A stretch of 64,000 nt of DNA from the NCBI RefSeq assembly GCF_000770675.1, contig NZ_AVBG01000012.1, positions 55,551 through 119,550 on the forward strand, in the 5' to 3' direction. The notes under the pieces are model-generated. The model did not search any database and was not told the DNA's origin. It worked only from the letters and a program-made list of their open reading frames with translations. Positions 36,876 to 44,766 of the stretch are shown piece by piece; the first letter of the stretch is position 1, and each line of letters opens with the position of its first letter. The position numbers were made by a program, and so were the translations under genes. The DNA is from Pontibacillus chungwhensis BH030062. GTDB taxonomy: Bacteria > Bacillota > Bacilli > Bacillales > BH030062.

Positions 36876-39020
36876 GTGAGAAACTGGTGGAATCAGTTCA
36901 TCAAGGGGAATGTATTTCAAAATGTGTGGATCACCATTGGAGCATCTATGACCATCCTAGCGCTGGTCATTTTTTTACTTGCTTTTTCAAATGTTCAAAC
37001 AAAAACCTATGATGTAGATAGACTGGATACGGCTAAAGATACGATCCTCTCTCCGATTAGTGTAGAAGATAAAGATAAAACGCAGGAAAAACGAGATGAA
37101 GCTATGGAATCTGTCGATGACGTGTACACCATCAGAAATTTCATCACGAATACCCGTATTAACTACATGGAAGAAATTTTTAATGCAGTTGAAGTGATTG
37201 ATAAACAAGAGGCATCAGAGGAACAAAAAGTAGATGCCACTGACTCCGATAAGGAAAAGAGTAAAGTCGAAAAACTTCAATCTATGCTATCTGAAGATAT
37301 TACAAAACAAGTTAACCCGAAAGTTCTTGAGCGCTTGTTGGATGCACCAGCTGAACAACGAAATGTGGCGGAGGAAATGCTCTCTAATGCGCTTAAAGAG
37401 GCGCTGCACTCCGGTGTACGAGAAGAGGATGTTGGCTCAACTATTGAAAAGGTAAAGAATGAGTTACAATATGAGAGTTTTGATCCTGACCTAGAAGAGG
37501 CTGTGCAATCGTTAATTGAATTTTTGATTGTTCGTAATTCATTTATCGATGAAGATAAAAAAATTCAAGCTCAAAACGAAGCAGCTAATGATGTCGACCC
37601 TGTTATGATAAGGCAAGGACAAGTCTTGGTTTTTCAAGGGGAAACGATTTCTAATGATATATACGAGCGGTTAAAATTAGTTGGATTATTAGATGGGAAA
37701 AGCAATTGGTATCCATATTCAGGTCTTATTTTAATCATCATTCTTTCTTTGGGAGTCCTCCTTTATGAACTGAAAAGGATGAGCAAGACTGATGGATTAG
37801 ATAATGGTAAGGTGTTAGCAATCCTTTTTATTAGTATCTTAGTCTTTCTTATGATGAAACTTGGGAGTGTTTTCCAAACTTCTATTGATGATTTATATTA
37901 TGTTGTACCAGTTGCTGCAGGGGCGATGCTATTAACGCTTCTCATCCATGAAAGGATGGCTATATTTTTAAGTATAGTTTATGCGATTTTTGGCACGATC
38001 TTTTTTAATGAACAGATCCCCGGAACGTTAAATGTTGAAGCAGGCATATACTTTATGTTCTCACAACTAGCAGCGATTATATTTCTTCATAATGTAAAAG
38101 ATAAAACATCTATACTTAAAGCGGGTTTTGGAGTTACGGTGGTGAATATTGTCGTTGTGATCGTTTTTGTATTGCTGTCGTATGAGCCTATTTCACTTTC
38201 TGGTACAACGATAACGGTTGGATATGCAGTTCTATCCGCTTTTCTGTCTTCAGTTCTTACATTTGGATTAATGCCATTCTTTGAAGCGGGATTGGGCATG
38301 CTATCAGATACACTGTTGATTACTTTGTCTAATCCAAATCACCCTTTGCTTCGAAAAATACTGACGCAAACACCTGGGACGTATCATCATAGTGTAATGG
38401 TTGCAAACTTAAGTGAATCAGCTTGTGAGGCCATAGGTGCTAACGGCTTACTGGCTCGAGTTGGGGCTTATTATCATGATTTAGGCAAAACGAAAGAGCC
38501 CCAGTACTTTATTGAAAATCAAATGGGAATGAAGAATCCTCATGATCTGCTTGAACCTAAGGAAAGTGCGGAGATCATTATTGCTCATCCCTATATTGGG
38601 GCTGAAATGCTACGAAAACATAAGATGCCTGCAGAGATTATTGAAATTGCAGAACAACACCATGGTACAACCCTTTTAAAGTACTTCTACCACAAAGCTA
38701 AACAGGAAAACGAAAATGTCCAAGAAATGGACTATCGTTACCCAGGACCTACACCACAATCCAGTGAAGCTGCAATTGTGTGTATATGTGATTCAGTAGA
38801 AGCGGCCGTTCGCTCTCTTAAAACACCTTCACCAGAAGACATTGAAAACCTCGTTCATTCGATCATCATTGATCGTCTTTTGGATGGACAATTGTCGAAT
38901 AGTCCTTTAACATTAAAAGACCTAGAACGTATACAAACAGCGATTTGTGAAACGTTACAAGGTATATTTCATTCAAGAATTCAATATCCAGAAACTAAAG
39001 CGGCCGTAAAGGAGGCATAA
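36876..39020 (+). CDS. pgpH: 7TM-HD cyclic di-AMP phosphodiesterase PgpH (YqfF)
   Basis: The 714-residue protein has a first membrane helix (about 20-40), a large extracellular 7TMR-HDED domain, seven transmembrane helices (about 280-480) and a cytoplasmic HD domain with TPGTYHHSVMVANL, AYYHDLGK and AEQHHGTT. Homologues hydrolyse c-di-AMP and so affect osmolyte and potassium control. GGAGGGG stands 6 bases before GTG 36876; the reading frame starting 36849 includes the RBS itself and is rejected. It precedes ybeY by 2 bases. Confidence 0.94.
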   Translation: MRNWWNQFIKGNVFQNVWITIGASMTILALVIFLLAFSNVQTKTYDVDRLDTAKDTILSPISVEDKDKTQEKRDEAMESVDDVYTIRNFITNTRINYMEEIFNAVEVIDKQEASEEQKVDATDSDKEKSKVEKLQSMLSEDITKQVNPKVLERLLDAPAEQRNVAEEMLSNALKEALHSGVREEDVGSTIEKVKNELQYESFDPDLEEAVQSLIEFLIVRNSFIDEDKKIQAQNEAANDVDPVMIRQGQVLVFQGETISNDIYERLKLVGLLDGKSNWYPYSGLILIIILSLGVLLYELKRMSKTDGLDNGKVLAILFISILVFLMMKLGSVFQTSIDDLYYVVPVAAGAMLLTLLIHERMAIFLSIVYAIFGTIFFNEQIPGTLNVEAGIYFMFSQLAAIIFLHNVKDKTSILKAGFGVTVVNIVVVIVFVLLSYEPISLSGTTITVGYAVLSAFLSSVLTFGLMPFFEAGLGMLSDTLLITLSNPNHPLLRKILTQTPGTYHHSVMVANLSESACEAIGANGLLARVGAYYHDLGKTKEPQYFIENQMGMKNPHDLLEPKESAEIIIAHPYIGAEMLRKHKMPAEIIEIAEQHHGTTLLKYFYHKAKQENENVQEMDYRYPGPTPQSSEAAIVCICDSVEAAVRSLKTPSPEDIENLVHSIIIDRLLDGQLSNSPLTLKDLERIQTAICETLQGIFHSRIQYPETKAAVKEA

Positions 39021-39022
39021 AC

Positions 39023-39490
39023 ATGTACATTGATTTTCACGATGAAACGAACTCTGTAGAAGAAGATTACATTGATTTAATTCAACGCATCTTAGATTTC
39101 GCCTCAAATCAGGAGAACATAACAGATGAAGCCGAGTTATCGGTATCTTTTGTTGATAACAATGAAATTCAAATCATTAACCGAAATTACCGTCAGAAGG
39201 ACGAACCCACTGATGTGATCTCTTTCGCTATGCAAGAAGAAGGAGATGGGGAAATGAAGATCATGGGGGCTGAGATGCCACTTCTTCTTGGAGACATTGT
39301 CATTTCTGTTGACCGGGCAAAGGAACAAGCTGAAGAATACAACCATACTTATGAGCGTGAACTTGGCTTTTTAGCTCTTCATGGTTTCCTGCACTTGCTT
39401 GGATATGACCATATGAACGAAGAGGATGAAAAGAAAATGTTCTCACGCCAAGAGGAAATTTTACATGAGTTCGGGCTCAAACGAAACTAA
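39023..39490 (+). CDS. ybeY: Endoribonuclease YbeY (rRNA maturation)
   Basis: The zinc site HGFLHLLGYDH (H120, H124, H130) is the UPF0054/YbeY signature. The enzyme takes part in 16S rRNA 3'-end processing and ribosome quality control. The length is 155 residues. The RBS AAAGGAGG lies at the pgpH end. It overlaps dgkA by 26 bases, and dgkA is followed after a repeat region by era, the usual partner. Confidence 0.97.
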   Translation: MYIDFHDETNSVEEDYIDLIQRILDFASNQENITDEAELSVSFVDNNEIQIINRNYRQKDEPTDVISFAMQEEGDGEMKIMGAEMPLLLGDIVISVDRAKEQAEEYNHTYERELGFLALHGFLHLLGYDHMNEEDEKKMFSRQEEILHEFGLKRN

Positions 39491-39836
39491 GAAAAAGAAG
39501 TTGATTGGCTTTTCCTTTGCTTTTCAAGGTGTGTGGAAAGTTCTCAAGACCGAAAGAAATTTCAGGATTCATTTATCTGTATCGGCCATTGTTGTTCTGG
39601 CTGGTTTGCTTTTTGACTTAGCTGCCTGGGAATGGGTGGCGGTCACTACCATTATGGCAATGGTAATTATATTAGAAATGATTAATTCGGTAATTGAACG
39701 AATTATGGATTTCTTATCCCCGGAGCATCACCCCCTTGTAGGGGAAATTAAAGATATATCAGCTGGAGCGGTACTCGTTGCCGCACTAGCTTCTGTTATT
39801 ATTGCGTGTATTATATTTCTTCCTAAACTATTCTAA
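39465..39836 (+). CDS. dgkA: Undecaprenol/diacylglycerol kinase (DgkA family)
   Basis: The 123-residue protein has three membrane helices and the kinase signature EMINSVIERIMD (with E and N of the active site) followed by KDISAGAVLVAA. Gram-positive DgkA phosphorylates undecaprenol for cell-wall lipid recycling. ATG 39465 gives the expected length; AGAGGAAA lies 10 bases upstream within ybeY. In B. subtilis cdd comes next, but here a terminator and repeats follow. Confidence 0.94.
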   Translation: MSSGSNETKKKKLIGFSFAFQGVWKVLKTERNFRIHLSVSAIVVLAGLLFDLAAWEWVAVTTIMAMVIILEMINSVIERIMDFLSPEHHPLVGEIKDISAGAVLVAALASVIIACIIFLPKLF

Positions 39837-39837
39837 G

Positions 39838-39873
39838 AAGACCTGGGAACTCTTTTTTCCAGGTCTTTTTTTA
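39838..39873 (+). terminator. Terminator of the yqfC-dgkA region
   Basis: AAGACCTGG and CCAGGTCTT pair around a 12-base loop, followed by seven T, directly after dgkA. Confidence 0.92.
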
Positions 39874-39902
39874 TTTGGTGGAGGTCTTGAAGATTCTAAA
39901 CT

Positions 39903-40430
39903 GAGAGAATGTTTCCGTAAGCGTTATTGGAGCGTAAGGTGATTCGGGAAATCACTCGCTTTCCGCGGCGAGCTGGGGAGCCTCCTCAATCGCTCCGCGA
40001 TTTCCGCGGTCTCCCCTAGATTGAAAAGTGCAGGCGTGGTGCCTAGGACCGTACGGATAAGACAGCTTTTTGGAAAAGGCGTTCAGCCTTTGGAAAAAAG
40101 ATGACTTATCACGCTAGGTCCTCCACGCCGGAACTAGACTGGCTCCTGCTGCCGCAGGAGTCTCGCAATTTCCCGAACCACCTTTGCTCTATATGGTGTA
40201 ACGGAAACATGCGATATAGCAATATCTTCAGCCTTCACCCGCGGGGCCGTTCGCAAAATAATAGCCAGGGGTGTCTGGGGAACGGGGAGACTCCTGCGGG
40301 AGAAAGAGGTCGACGAGACCCCGCAGGGTGCTTTCCCCGAGGAGGCTCGACAGCTCGCCCGCGGAAAGCGAGTCGTTCCCCAGACACCCCAAGCACTCAA
40401 CAAACGTAACGACCCGATCTACACTAAGAA
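39903..40430. repeat. Nested palindromic repeat region between dgkA and era
   Basis: Four pieces are recognisable. A family-B copy runs from 39903 to about 40023. A family-A hairpin lies at 40024-40140, in inverted orientation relative to the 16.5-17.1 kb array. A reversed piece of family B follows at about 40141-40210 (its reverse complement reads ATGTTTCCGTTACACC...GGTGGTTCGGGAAATT). A GC-rich palindromic element then runs to about 40420, bounded by the perfect 16-bp inverted repeat at 40268-40283 and 40375-40390. Open frames through this GC-rich stretch have no RBS or known family. Confidence 0.85.
40024..40140 (-). repeat. Family-A hairpin repeat, inverted single copy
   Basis: Read on the minus strand this has the landmarks of the 16.5-17.1 kb units: TCTAGTTCCGG, GATAAG...CTTATC, an inner hairpin AAAGGC/GCCTTT and an end CACGCCTGCACTTTTC. 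The outer arms GGCGTGG (40033-40039) and CCACGCC (40123-40129) pair with each other but differ from GGCGGGG/CCCCGCC in the tandem array by a compensated change. Confidence 0.85.
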
Positions 40431-40643
40431 AGAATAATGAAACGATAGCGTTATAGTGAATGCAAAAAAGGGGTGTGGGGGATCGAAATTTCGCATAATT
40501 TGTAGGGCGATGAATCCCTTTTGTTTTCTTGTAATTTCGTAACTGCTTTTGTCGATTGCATGAAATGAAGGTGAATTTGTAGTAAAATAGAAAAAAATCA
40601 AAGTTGATTTAAGGAATAATCATCAAAGCATGGAGGATACAAC

Positions 40644-41546
40644 ATGGAATCAGAGTTCAAATCAGGATTTATATCCATTATCGGACGACCTAACGTAGGA
40701 AAATCCACATTTATGAATCGAGTAATTGGTGAGAAGATTGCCATTATGAGTGACAAGGCACAAACGACCCGTAATAAGATCCAAGGCGTCTATACTCAAG
40801 ACGATGCCCAATTGGTATTTATTGATACGCCAGGAATTCACAAACCAAAACATAAACTAGGAAGCTTCATGGTTAATGTAGCTGAACAAAGTATGAACGA
40901 AGTAGATCTTGTATTATTTATGGTTAATGCTAAAGAAGGCTTTGGGCGTGGAGATGAGTTTATTATTAATATGCTTCAGAAAGTAAAACAGCCTGTCTTT
41001 CTCATTGTAAATAAACTAGATCAAGTTCATCCAGATGAGTTAATTAAGATCATTGATGAGTATCGTACAAAATACGACTTTGCTGAGATTGTCCCCATTT
41101 CTGCATTAGAGGGAAACAATGTAGACAATTTACTCAAACTGATGGTTGAGCAGATGCCTGAGGGTCCACAGTTTTATCCGGAAGATATGATTACTGACCA
41201 CCCTGAACGCTTTGTTATTAGTGAACTAATCCGTGAGAAAGCATTACATCTAACGCGTGAAGAAGTCCCCCATTCAATTGCGGTTGTGATTGAAGGTATA
41301 GAAGAACGTGAGAATGAAAAGTTGAATGTGCAAGCTTCCATCATTGTCGAACGCTCAAGTCAAAAAGGTATTATTATTGGAAAACAAGGCTCTATGTTGA
41401 AAGAAATTGGTCAAAGAGCTCGTAAAGATATTGAATCTTTACTTGGTACGAAAATTTATTTAGAACTCTTCGTAAAAGTTCAAAAGGACTGGCGTAATCG
41501 TGCTAATCAGCTACAAGAGTATGGATATCGTGAAGACGAATATTGA
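40644..41546 (+). CDS. era: GTPase Era (16S rRNA processing)
   Basis: Era checks 16S rRNA 3'-end maturation and 30S assembly. The G motifs are GRPNVGKS (14-21), DTPG, NKLD and SALEG. The C-terminal KH domain includes [20 protein letters not shown], interrupted here only for brevity. The length of 300 residues is typical. GGAGG precedes ATG 40644. A possible -10 TAAAAT lies near 40583. Confidence 0.97.
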   Translation: MESEFKSGFISIIGRPNVGKSTFMNRVIGEKIAIMSDKAQTTRNKIQGVYTQDDAQLVFIDTPGIHKPKHKLGSFMVNVAEQSMNEVDLVLFMVNAKEGFGRGDEFIINMLQKVKQPVFLIVNKLDQVHPDELIKIIDEYRTKYDFAEIVPISALEGNNVDNLLKLMVEQMPEGPQFYPEDMITDHPERFVISELIREKALHLTREEVPHSIAVVIEGIEERENEKLNVQASIIVERSSQKGIIIGKQGSMLKEIGQRARKDIESLLGTKIYLELFVKVQKDWRNRANQLQEYGYREDEY

Positions 41547-41641
41547 TTTGGTAAATATTAAGGTACATGAGGGTCTCCGTTTACGGTCAATCTAAGATCA
41601 ATCATACATTTTCTTAATCCAATAGAAAGGTGGGGTTTCTT

Positions 41642-41788
41642 GTGCGAGACTTTACTTGGAAGGTTTTTAGTCAAACAGGAAACATTGAAACCTATTTATT
41701 ATTGAAGGAATTGGAAACGACTGATAGTCAAGGTTCAGAAGCTAGGGAACACAATGAAGACTATGCAGAATTTGATCGACAGTTGTAG
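41642..41788 (+). CDS. yqzL: YqzL family small protein
   Basis: The 48-residue frame starts at GTG 41642 behind AAAGGTGGGG. It reads RDFTWKVFSQTGNIETYLL at the N-terminus, the YqzL pattern, and sits between era and recO exactly where Bacillus genomes carry yqzL. The C-terminus is acidic. Function is unknown. Confidence 0.85.
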   Translation: MRDFTWKVFSQTGNIETYLLLKELETTDSQGSEAREHNEDYAEFDRQL

Positions 41789-41811
41789 AGAAAGAAGTTA
41801 GGTGAGTTGAA

Positions 41812-42558
41812 TTGTTGGAAAAGGTAGAGGGGATTGTAATACGGACAGGTGATTACGGGGAAACGAATAAAATTGTCACCTTGTTCACGCGAGAAAAGGG
41901 TAAAATTGCAGTGATGGCTAGAGGTGCAAAAAAACCTAAAAGTCGTTTAACTGCCATCACCCAACCGTTCGTGTATGCATCTTTTCTTGTACAAATGGGC
42001 TCCAATATGGGAACTTTGCAACAAGGAGAGGTGCTGTATTCCTTACGTTCCATTAGAGAAGATATTGTTAAAACGGCATATGCTTCTTATATGGCAGAAC
42101 TAACTGATAAGCTGCAGGAGCAAAACAAGCCAGATCCGTTTTTGTTTCAGCAGCTTTTACAAACATTTATTTGGATTACAGAAGATAAAGATCTAGATAT
42201 TTTGCTCTTTATGTATGAGATGAAGATGTTTCGTAAAGGCGGCTTCGCACCTGAAGTTCACCGATGCGTGAATTGTGGGTCTGAAGAAGAGCCTTTTTCT
42301 TTTTCTGTGCAAGAAGGGGGGATCTTATGTATGAGATGCCGCCATTTAGATTCCCACTCCTACGGACTTGCGCCAAATCTTTTAAAGTTACTGCGTATTT
42401 GTCTAGAGGTCGATGTGACAAGAGTTGGGAACATATCCGTTAAACAAGAGAATAAGGACAGACTTAAACAAATGATATCCGAATATTATGATCGTTACGG
42501 TGGGTATTATCTGAAATCAAAGAAATTCTTAAATCAGCTGGACTGGTTGAAAGAGTAA
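41812..42558 (+). CDS. recO: DNA repair protein RecO
   Basis: RecO loads RecA with RecF and RecR in recombinational repair. The N-terminal OB fold starts KVEGIVIRTGDYGETNKIVT; GTLQQGEVL is a conserved block. A zinc finger is formed by C152, C155, C173 and C176. The length is 248 residues. The start is TTG 41812 with AGGTGA upstream. In B. subtilis glyQS would follow; here the next gene is ccpN. Confidence 0.95.
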   Translation: MLEKVEGIVIRTGDYGETNKIVTLFTREKGKIAVMARGAKKPKSRLTAITQPFVYASFLVQMGSNMGTLQQGEVLYSLRSIREDIVKTAYASYMAELTDKLQEQNKPDPFLFQQLLQTFIWITEDKDLDILLFMYEMKMFRKGGFAPEVHRCVNCGSEEEPFSFSVQEGGILCMRCRHLDSHSYGLAPNLLKLLRICLEVDVTRVGNISVKQENKDRLKQMISEYYDRYGGYYLKSKKFLNQLDWLKE

Positions 42559-42628
42559 CGTAATGTTTGACATTTTAAGTACCGTTCAGTATTCTAGCTA
42601 AGCGCATAATGAATAATCATGAAGATCA

Positions 42629-42674
42629 CTCGTCTTTATCCCTCAGTGTTAGAGGTATAGGGACGAGGTTTTTC
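42629..42674 (+). terminator. Probable terminator of recO
   Basis: A hairpin formed by CTCGTC...CCCT and AGGGACGAG (with an internal bulge) is followed by GTTTTTC, about 70 bases past recO. Confidence 0.55.
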
Positions 42675-42741
42675 ACTTTTAAAGGGTTATGATTTCTTAA
42701 AACCTTTTGCTCTTCTTTAGGTTGTCCAAAAAGGACAGTTC

Positions 42742-42770
42742 TTCCCACTCGCTCTAAAATGAGATATAAT
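42742..42770 (+). promoter_or_regulatory. Candidate promoter of ccpN
   Basis: TTCCCA (42742-42747) and TATAAT (42765-42770) are separated by 17 bases. Just upstream, TGTCC-AAAAA-GGACA (42723-42737) is a small inverted repeat that could be an operator. Confidence 0.5.
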
Positions 42771-42810
42771 ATTTAAAATAGTATGACACATAGTAATAGG
42801 TGGTGAAAAG

Positions 42811-43440
42811 GTGGATTTAACACAGCGGCAAGAACACATTATTGAGATTGTGAAAGAAAACGGACCGATTACGGGTGAAAATATAGCAGAGCGCCTGAGT
42901 TTAACAAGAGCGACCTTACGTCCTGACTTAGCTATACTGACAATGGCGGGTTATTTAGATGCAAGACCAAGAGTTGGTTATTTTTATACCGGCAAGACGG
43001 GATCTGAGCTTCTTACCGAGAAATTAAAAAAGTTTAAAGTTCAGGAGTTTCAATCTATCCCTGTTGTCGTGCATGAGAATGTTTCCGTTTATGATGCGAT
43101 ATGCACCATGTTTTTAGAAGATGTCGGAACTCTCTTTGTGGTGAATGATCATGCTAAGTTAGTAGGCGTTTTATCTCGTAAAGATTTACTGCGCGCAAGT
43201 ATAGGGAATCAGGATTTACGAGAGATTCCCGTTCATATTATAATGACAAGGATGCCTAATGTTACGATTTGTTATAAAGAGGATTTACTGTTAGAAGCAG
43301 GCCAAATGCTAATCGACAAGCAGATCGATGCACTACCAGTGGTGAAAAATGACGAGGACGGTTATGAAGTCATTGGACGACTAACAAAAACGAATTTAAC
43401 CAAAGCATTGGTTGAACTAGGTCGTGATGAACGGATCTAA
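42811..43440 (+). CDS. ccpN: Transcriptional repressor CcpN
   Basis: An N-terminal helix-turn-helix (about 5-60, including ITGENIAERLSLTRATLRPDL) is followed by two CBS domains (about 75-200). This is the architecture of CcpN/YqzB, which represses gluconeogenic genes gapB and pckA during growth on glycolytic carbon. The length of 209 residues agrees. The start is GTG 42811, with AGGTGGTGA upstream. It is directly followed by ppsR, whose product works in the same decision at PEP/pyruvate. Confidence 0.95.
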   Translation: MDLTQRQEHIIEIVKENGPITGENIAERLSLTRATLRPDLAILTMAGYLDARPRVGYFYTGKTGSELLTEKLKKFKVQEFQSIPVVVHENVSVYDAICTMFLEDVGTLFVVNDHAKLVGVLSRKDLLRASIGNQDLREIPVHIIMTRMPNVTICYKEDLLLEAGQMLIDKQIDALPVVKNDEDGYEVIGRLTKTNLTKALVELGRDERI

Positions 43441-43458
43441 ATGTGAGGAGGGGAAAGA

Positions 43459-44265
43459 ATGGGCAAACCAATTGTATATGTTGTATCAGATTCAGTAGGA
43501 GAGACAGCTGAATTAGTTGTGAAAGCTTCTATAAGTCAATTTAATAATAGTAATTTTGAAATCCAACGCATTCCCTATATTGAAGATAAAGCTACTTTGA
43601 AAGAAGCTGTACTTCAAGCAAGAGATCACGAGGCAATGATTGGTTTCACACTAGTCATTCCTGAGTTCCGAGAATACTTATTGCAGGAAGCTAAAGAGAA
43701 TGGTGTAACAGCAATTGATATAATAGGTCCTTTTATTGACCAAATTGAAAAACAATACGGAAAGAAGCCGCGTTTAGAACCTGGTTTAGTGCACAAGTTG
43801 GATGAAGATTATTTTAAACGTGTCGAAGCCATTGAATTTGCTGTGAAATATGACGATGGTAGAGACCCAAGAGGAATCTTAAAAGCAGATGTTGTTCTAA
43901 TAGGCGTTTCGCGAACATCTAAGACTCCACTATCTCAGTACTTGGCACATAAGCGCTTGAAGGTAGCCAACGTTCCTATCGTTCCTGAAGTCGACCCACC
44001 TGAAGAGCTCTTTAAAGTAAACCCTTCGAAGTGTATTGGTTTAAAAATCAGCGCTGAGAAGTTAAATGATATACGAAAAGAGCGTTTGAAAGCTTTAGGA
44101 TTGGATGACCAAGCGACTTATGCTAATATGGAACGCATCCATCATGAGTTAGAACACTTTAATTCTGTAGTTGATCGTATACAGTGTGATGTAATTAACG
44201 TTTCAAATAAAGCTGTAGAAGAGACTGCCAATACGATTCTTAATCGTATCCATTCTAAATCGTAA
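43459..44265 (+). CDS. ppsR: Pyruvate,phosphate dikinase/PEP synthase regulatory protein (DUF299)
   Basis: The 268-residue protein belongs to the bifunctional kinase/pyrophosphorylase family that switches PPDK or PEP synthase. [15 protein letters not shown] (6-20) opens the N-terminal domain and [16 protein letters not shown] is the P-loop-like nucleotide site. It corresponds to B. subtilis YqfL, which also modulates CcpN activity. RBS GAGGAGGGG. The pairing with ccpN (18-base gap) is conserved. Confidence 0.93.
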   Translation: MGKPIVYVVSDSVGETAELVVKASISQFNNSNFEIQRIPYIEDKATLKEAVLQARDHEAMIGFTLVIPEFREYLLQEAKENGVTAIDIIGPFIDQIEKQYGKKPRLEPGLVHKLDEDYFKRVEAIEFAVKYDDGRDPRGILKADVVLIGVSRTSKTPLSQYLAHKRLKVANVPIVPEVDPPEELFKVNPSKCIGLKISAEKLNDIRKERLKALGLDDQATYANMERIHHELEHFNSVVDRIQCDVINVSNKAVEETANTILNRIHSKS

Positions 44266-44268
44266 AAC

Positions 44269-44297
44269 AAAACACAGGTTGAGCGCCTGTGTTTTCT
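44269..44297 (+). terminator. Terminator of ccpN-ppsR
   Basis: AACACAGG (44271-44278) and CCTGTGTT (44286-44293) pair around a 7-base loop, followed by TTCT. Confidence 0.82.
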
Positions 44298-44766
44298 CTT
44301 GCATTTATGACGTTTTAGTGTAAATATATCCGCTTATTAAATAAAAAAATCGTGGTAATTCAATCTTTGTTGTATTATAATTGTATTTTGTGAAAAAATG
44401 TTTCTATGGTTTGCGTAAGGAAATAGTGGGGAATGAATGCTATGTCCCGTAATTTGAGTAGAAGGAATGACTTTTCAGAAAGTTAAAACTTATATTCTTA
44501 GGGAAGGAATCCTGACAGGAATGTAGAATACATGACTATAGCCGGCATTCTTCTAGGAATTGTCGAAAGATCCCTATGTGGGAGTCTCTTAGTTCTAAAG
44601 TAACGTGGAGGTCATCATAATCTCGCCTTTTATATAGCGAATGGATAACTAAATGATTGTATGACCTTAGTATTAGTGGGGTTTTTATGCAAGACTTGAA
44701 AAATCTTGTCGAATATTGAAGGGATTTTATGCTCCTTCTAGAATAAAAAGTAAACATGGTGATTGT
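44298..44766 (+). other. Long non-coding region upstream of dnaG
   Basis: About 470 bases hold no gene I can support. A TATAAT hexamer at 44376-44381 is a possible -10, but the -35 is poor. A 17-codon frame with a GGGGA RBS (about 44433-44486) is the only start-to-stop leader ORF that stands out. In B. subtilis yqxD occupies this position. A structured 5' leader for the dnaG-sigA operon is possible. Confidence 0.45.

Noticed and set aside
39903..40430. Insertion sequence remnant
   Set aside because: No transposase fragment is visible in any frame; the inverted ends are real but no target duplication was found by eye.
40101..40456. Several overlapping open frames of 60-102 codons on both strands between dgkA and era
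   Set aside because: They run through GC-rich palindromic repeats where stop codons are rare, have no RBS and no recognisable family, and compete in several frames at once.
42559..42810. Glycine T-box leader
   Set aside because: No T-box consensus or antiterminator pair is visible in the recO-ccpN gap; the hairpin there looks like an ordinary terminator.
44433..44486. 17-codon ORF with a GGGGA RBS upstream of dnaG
   Set aside because: Too short to support as a gene without conservation data; mentioned only as part of the leader.
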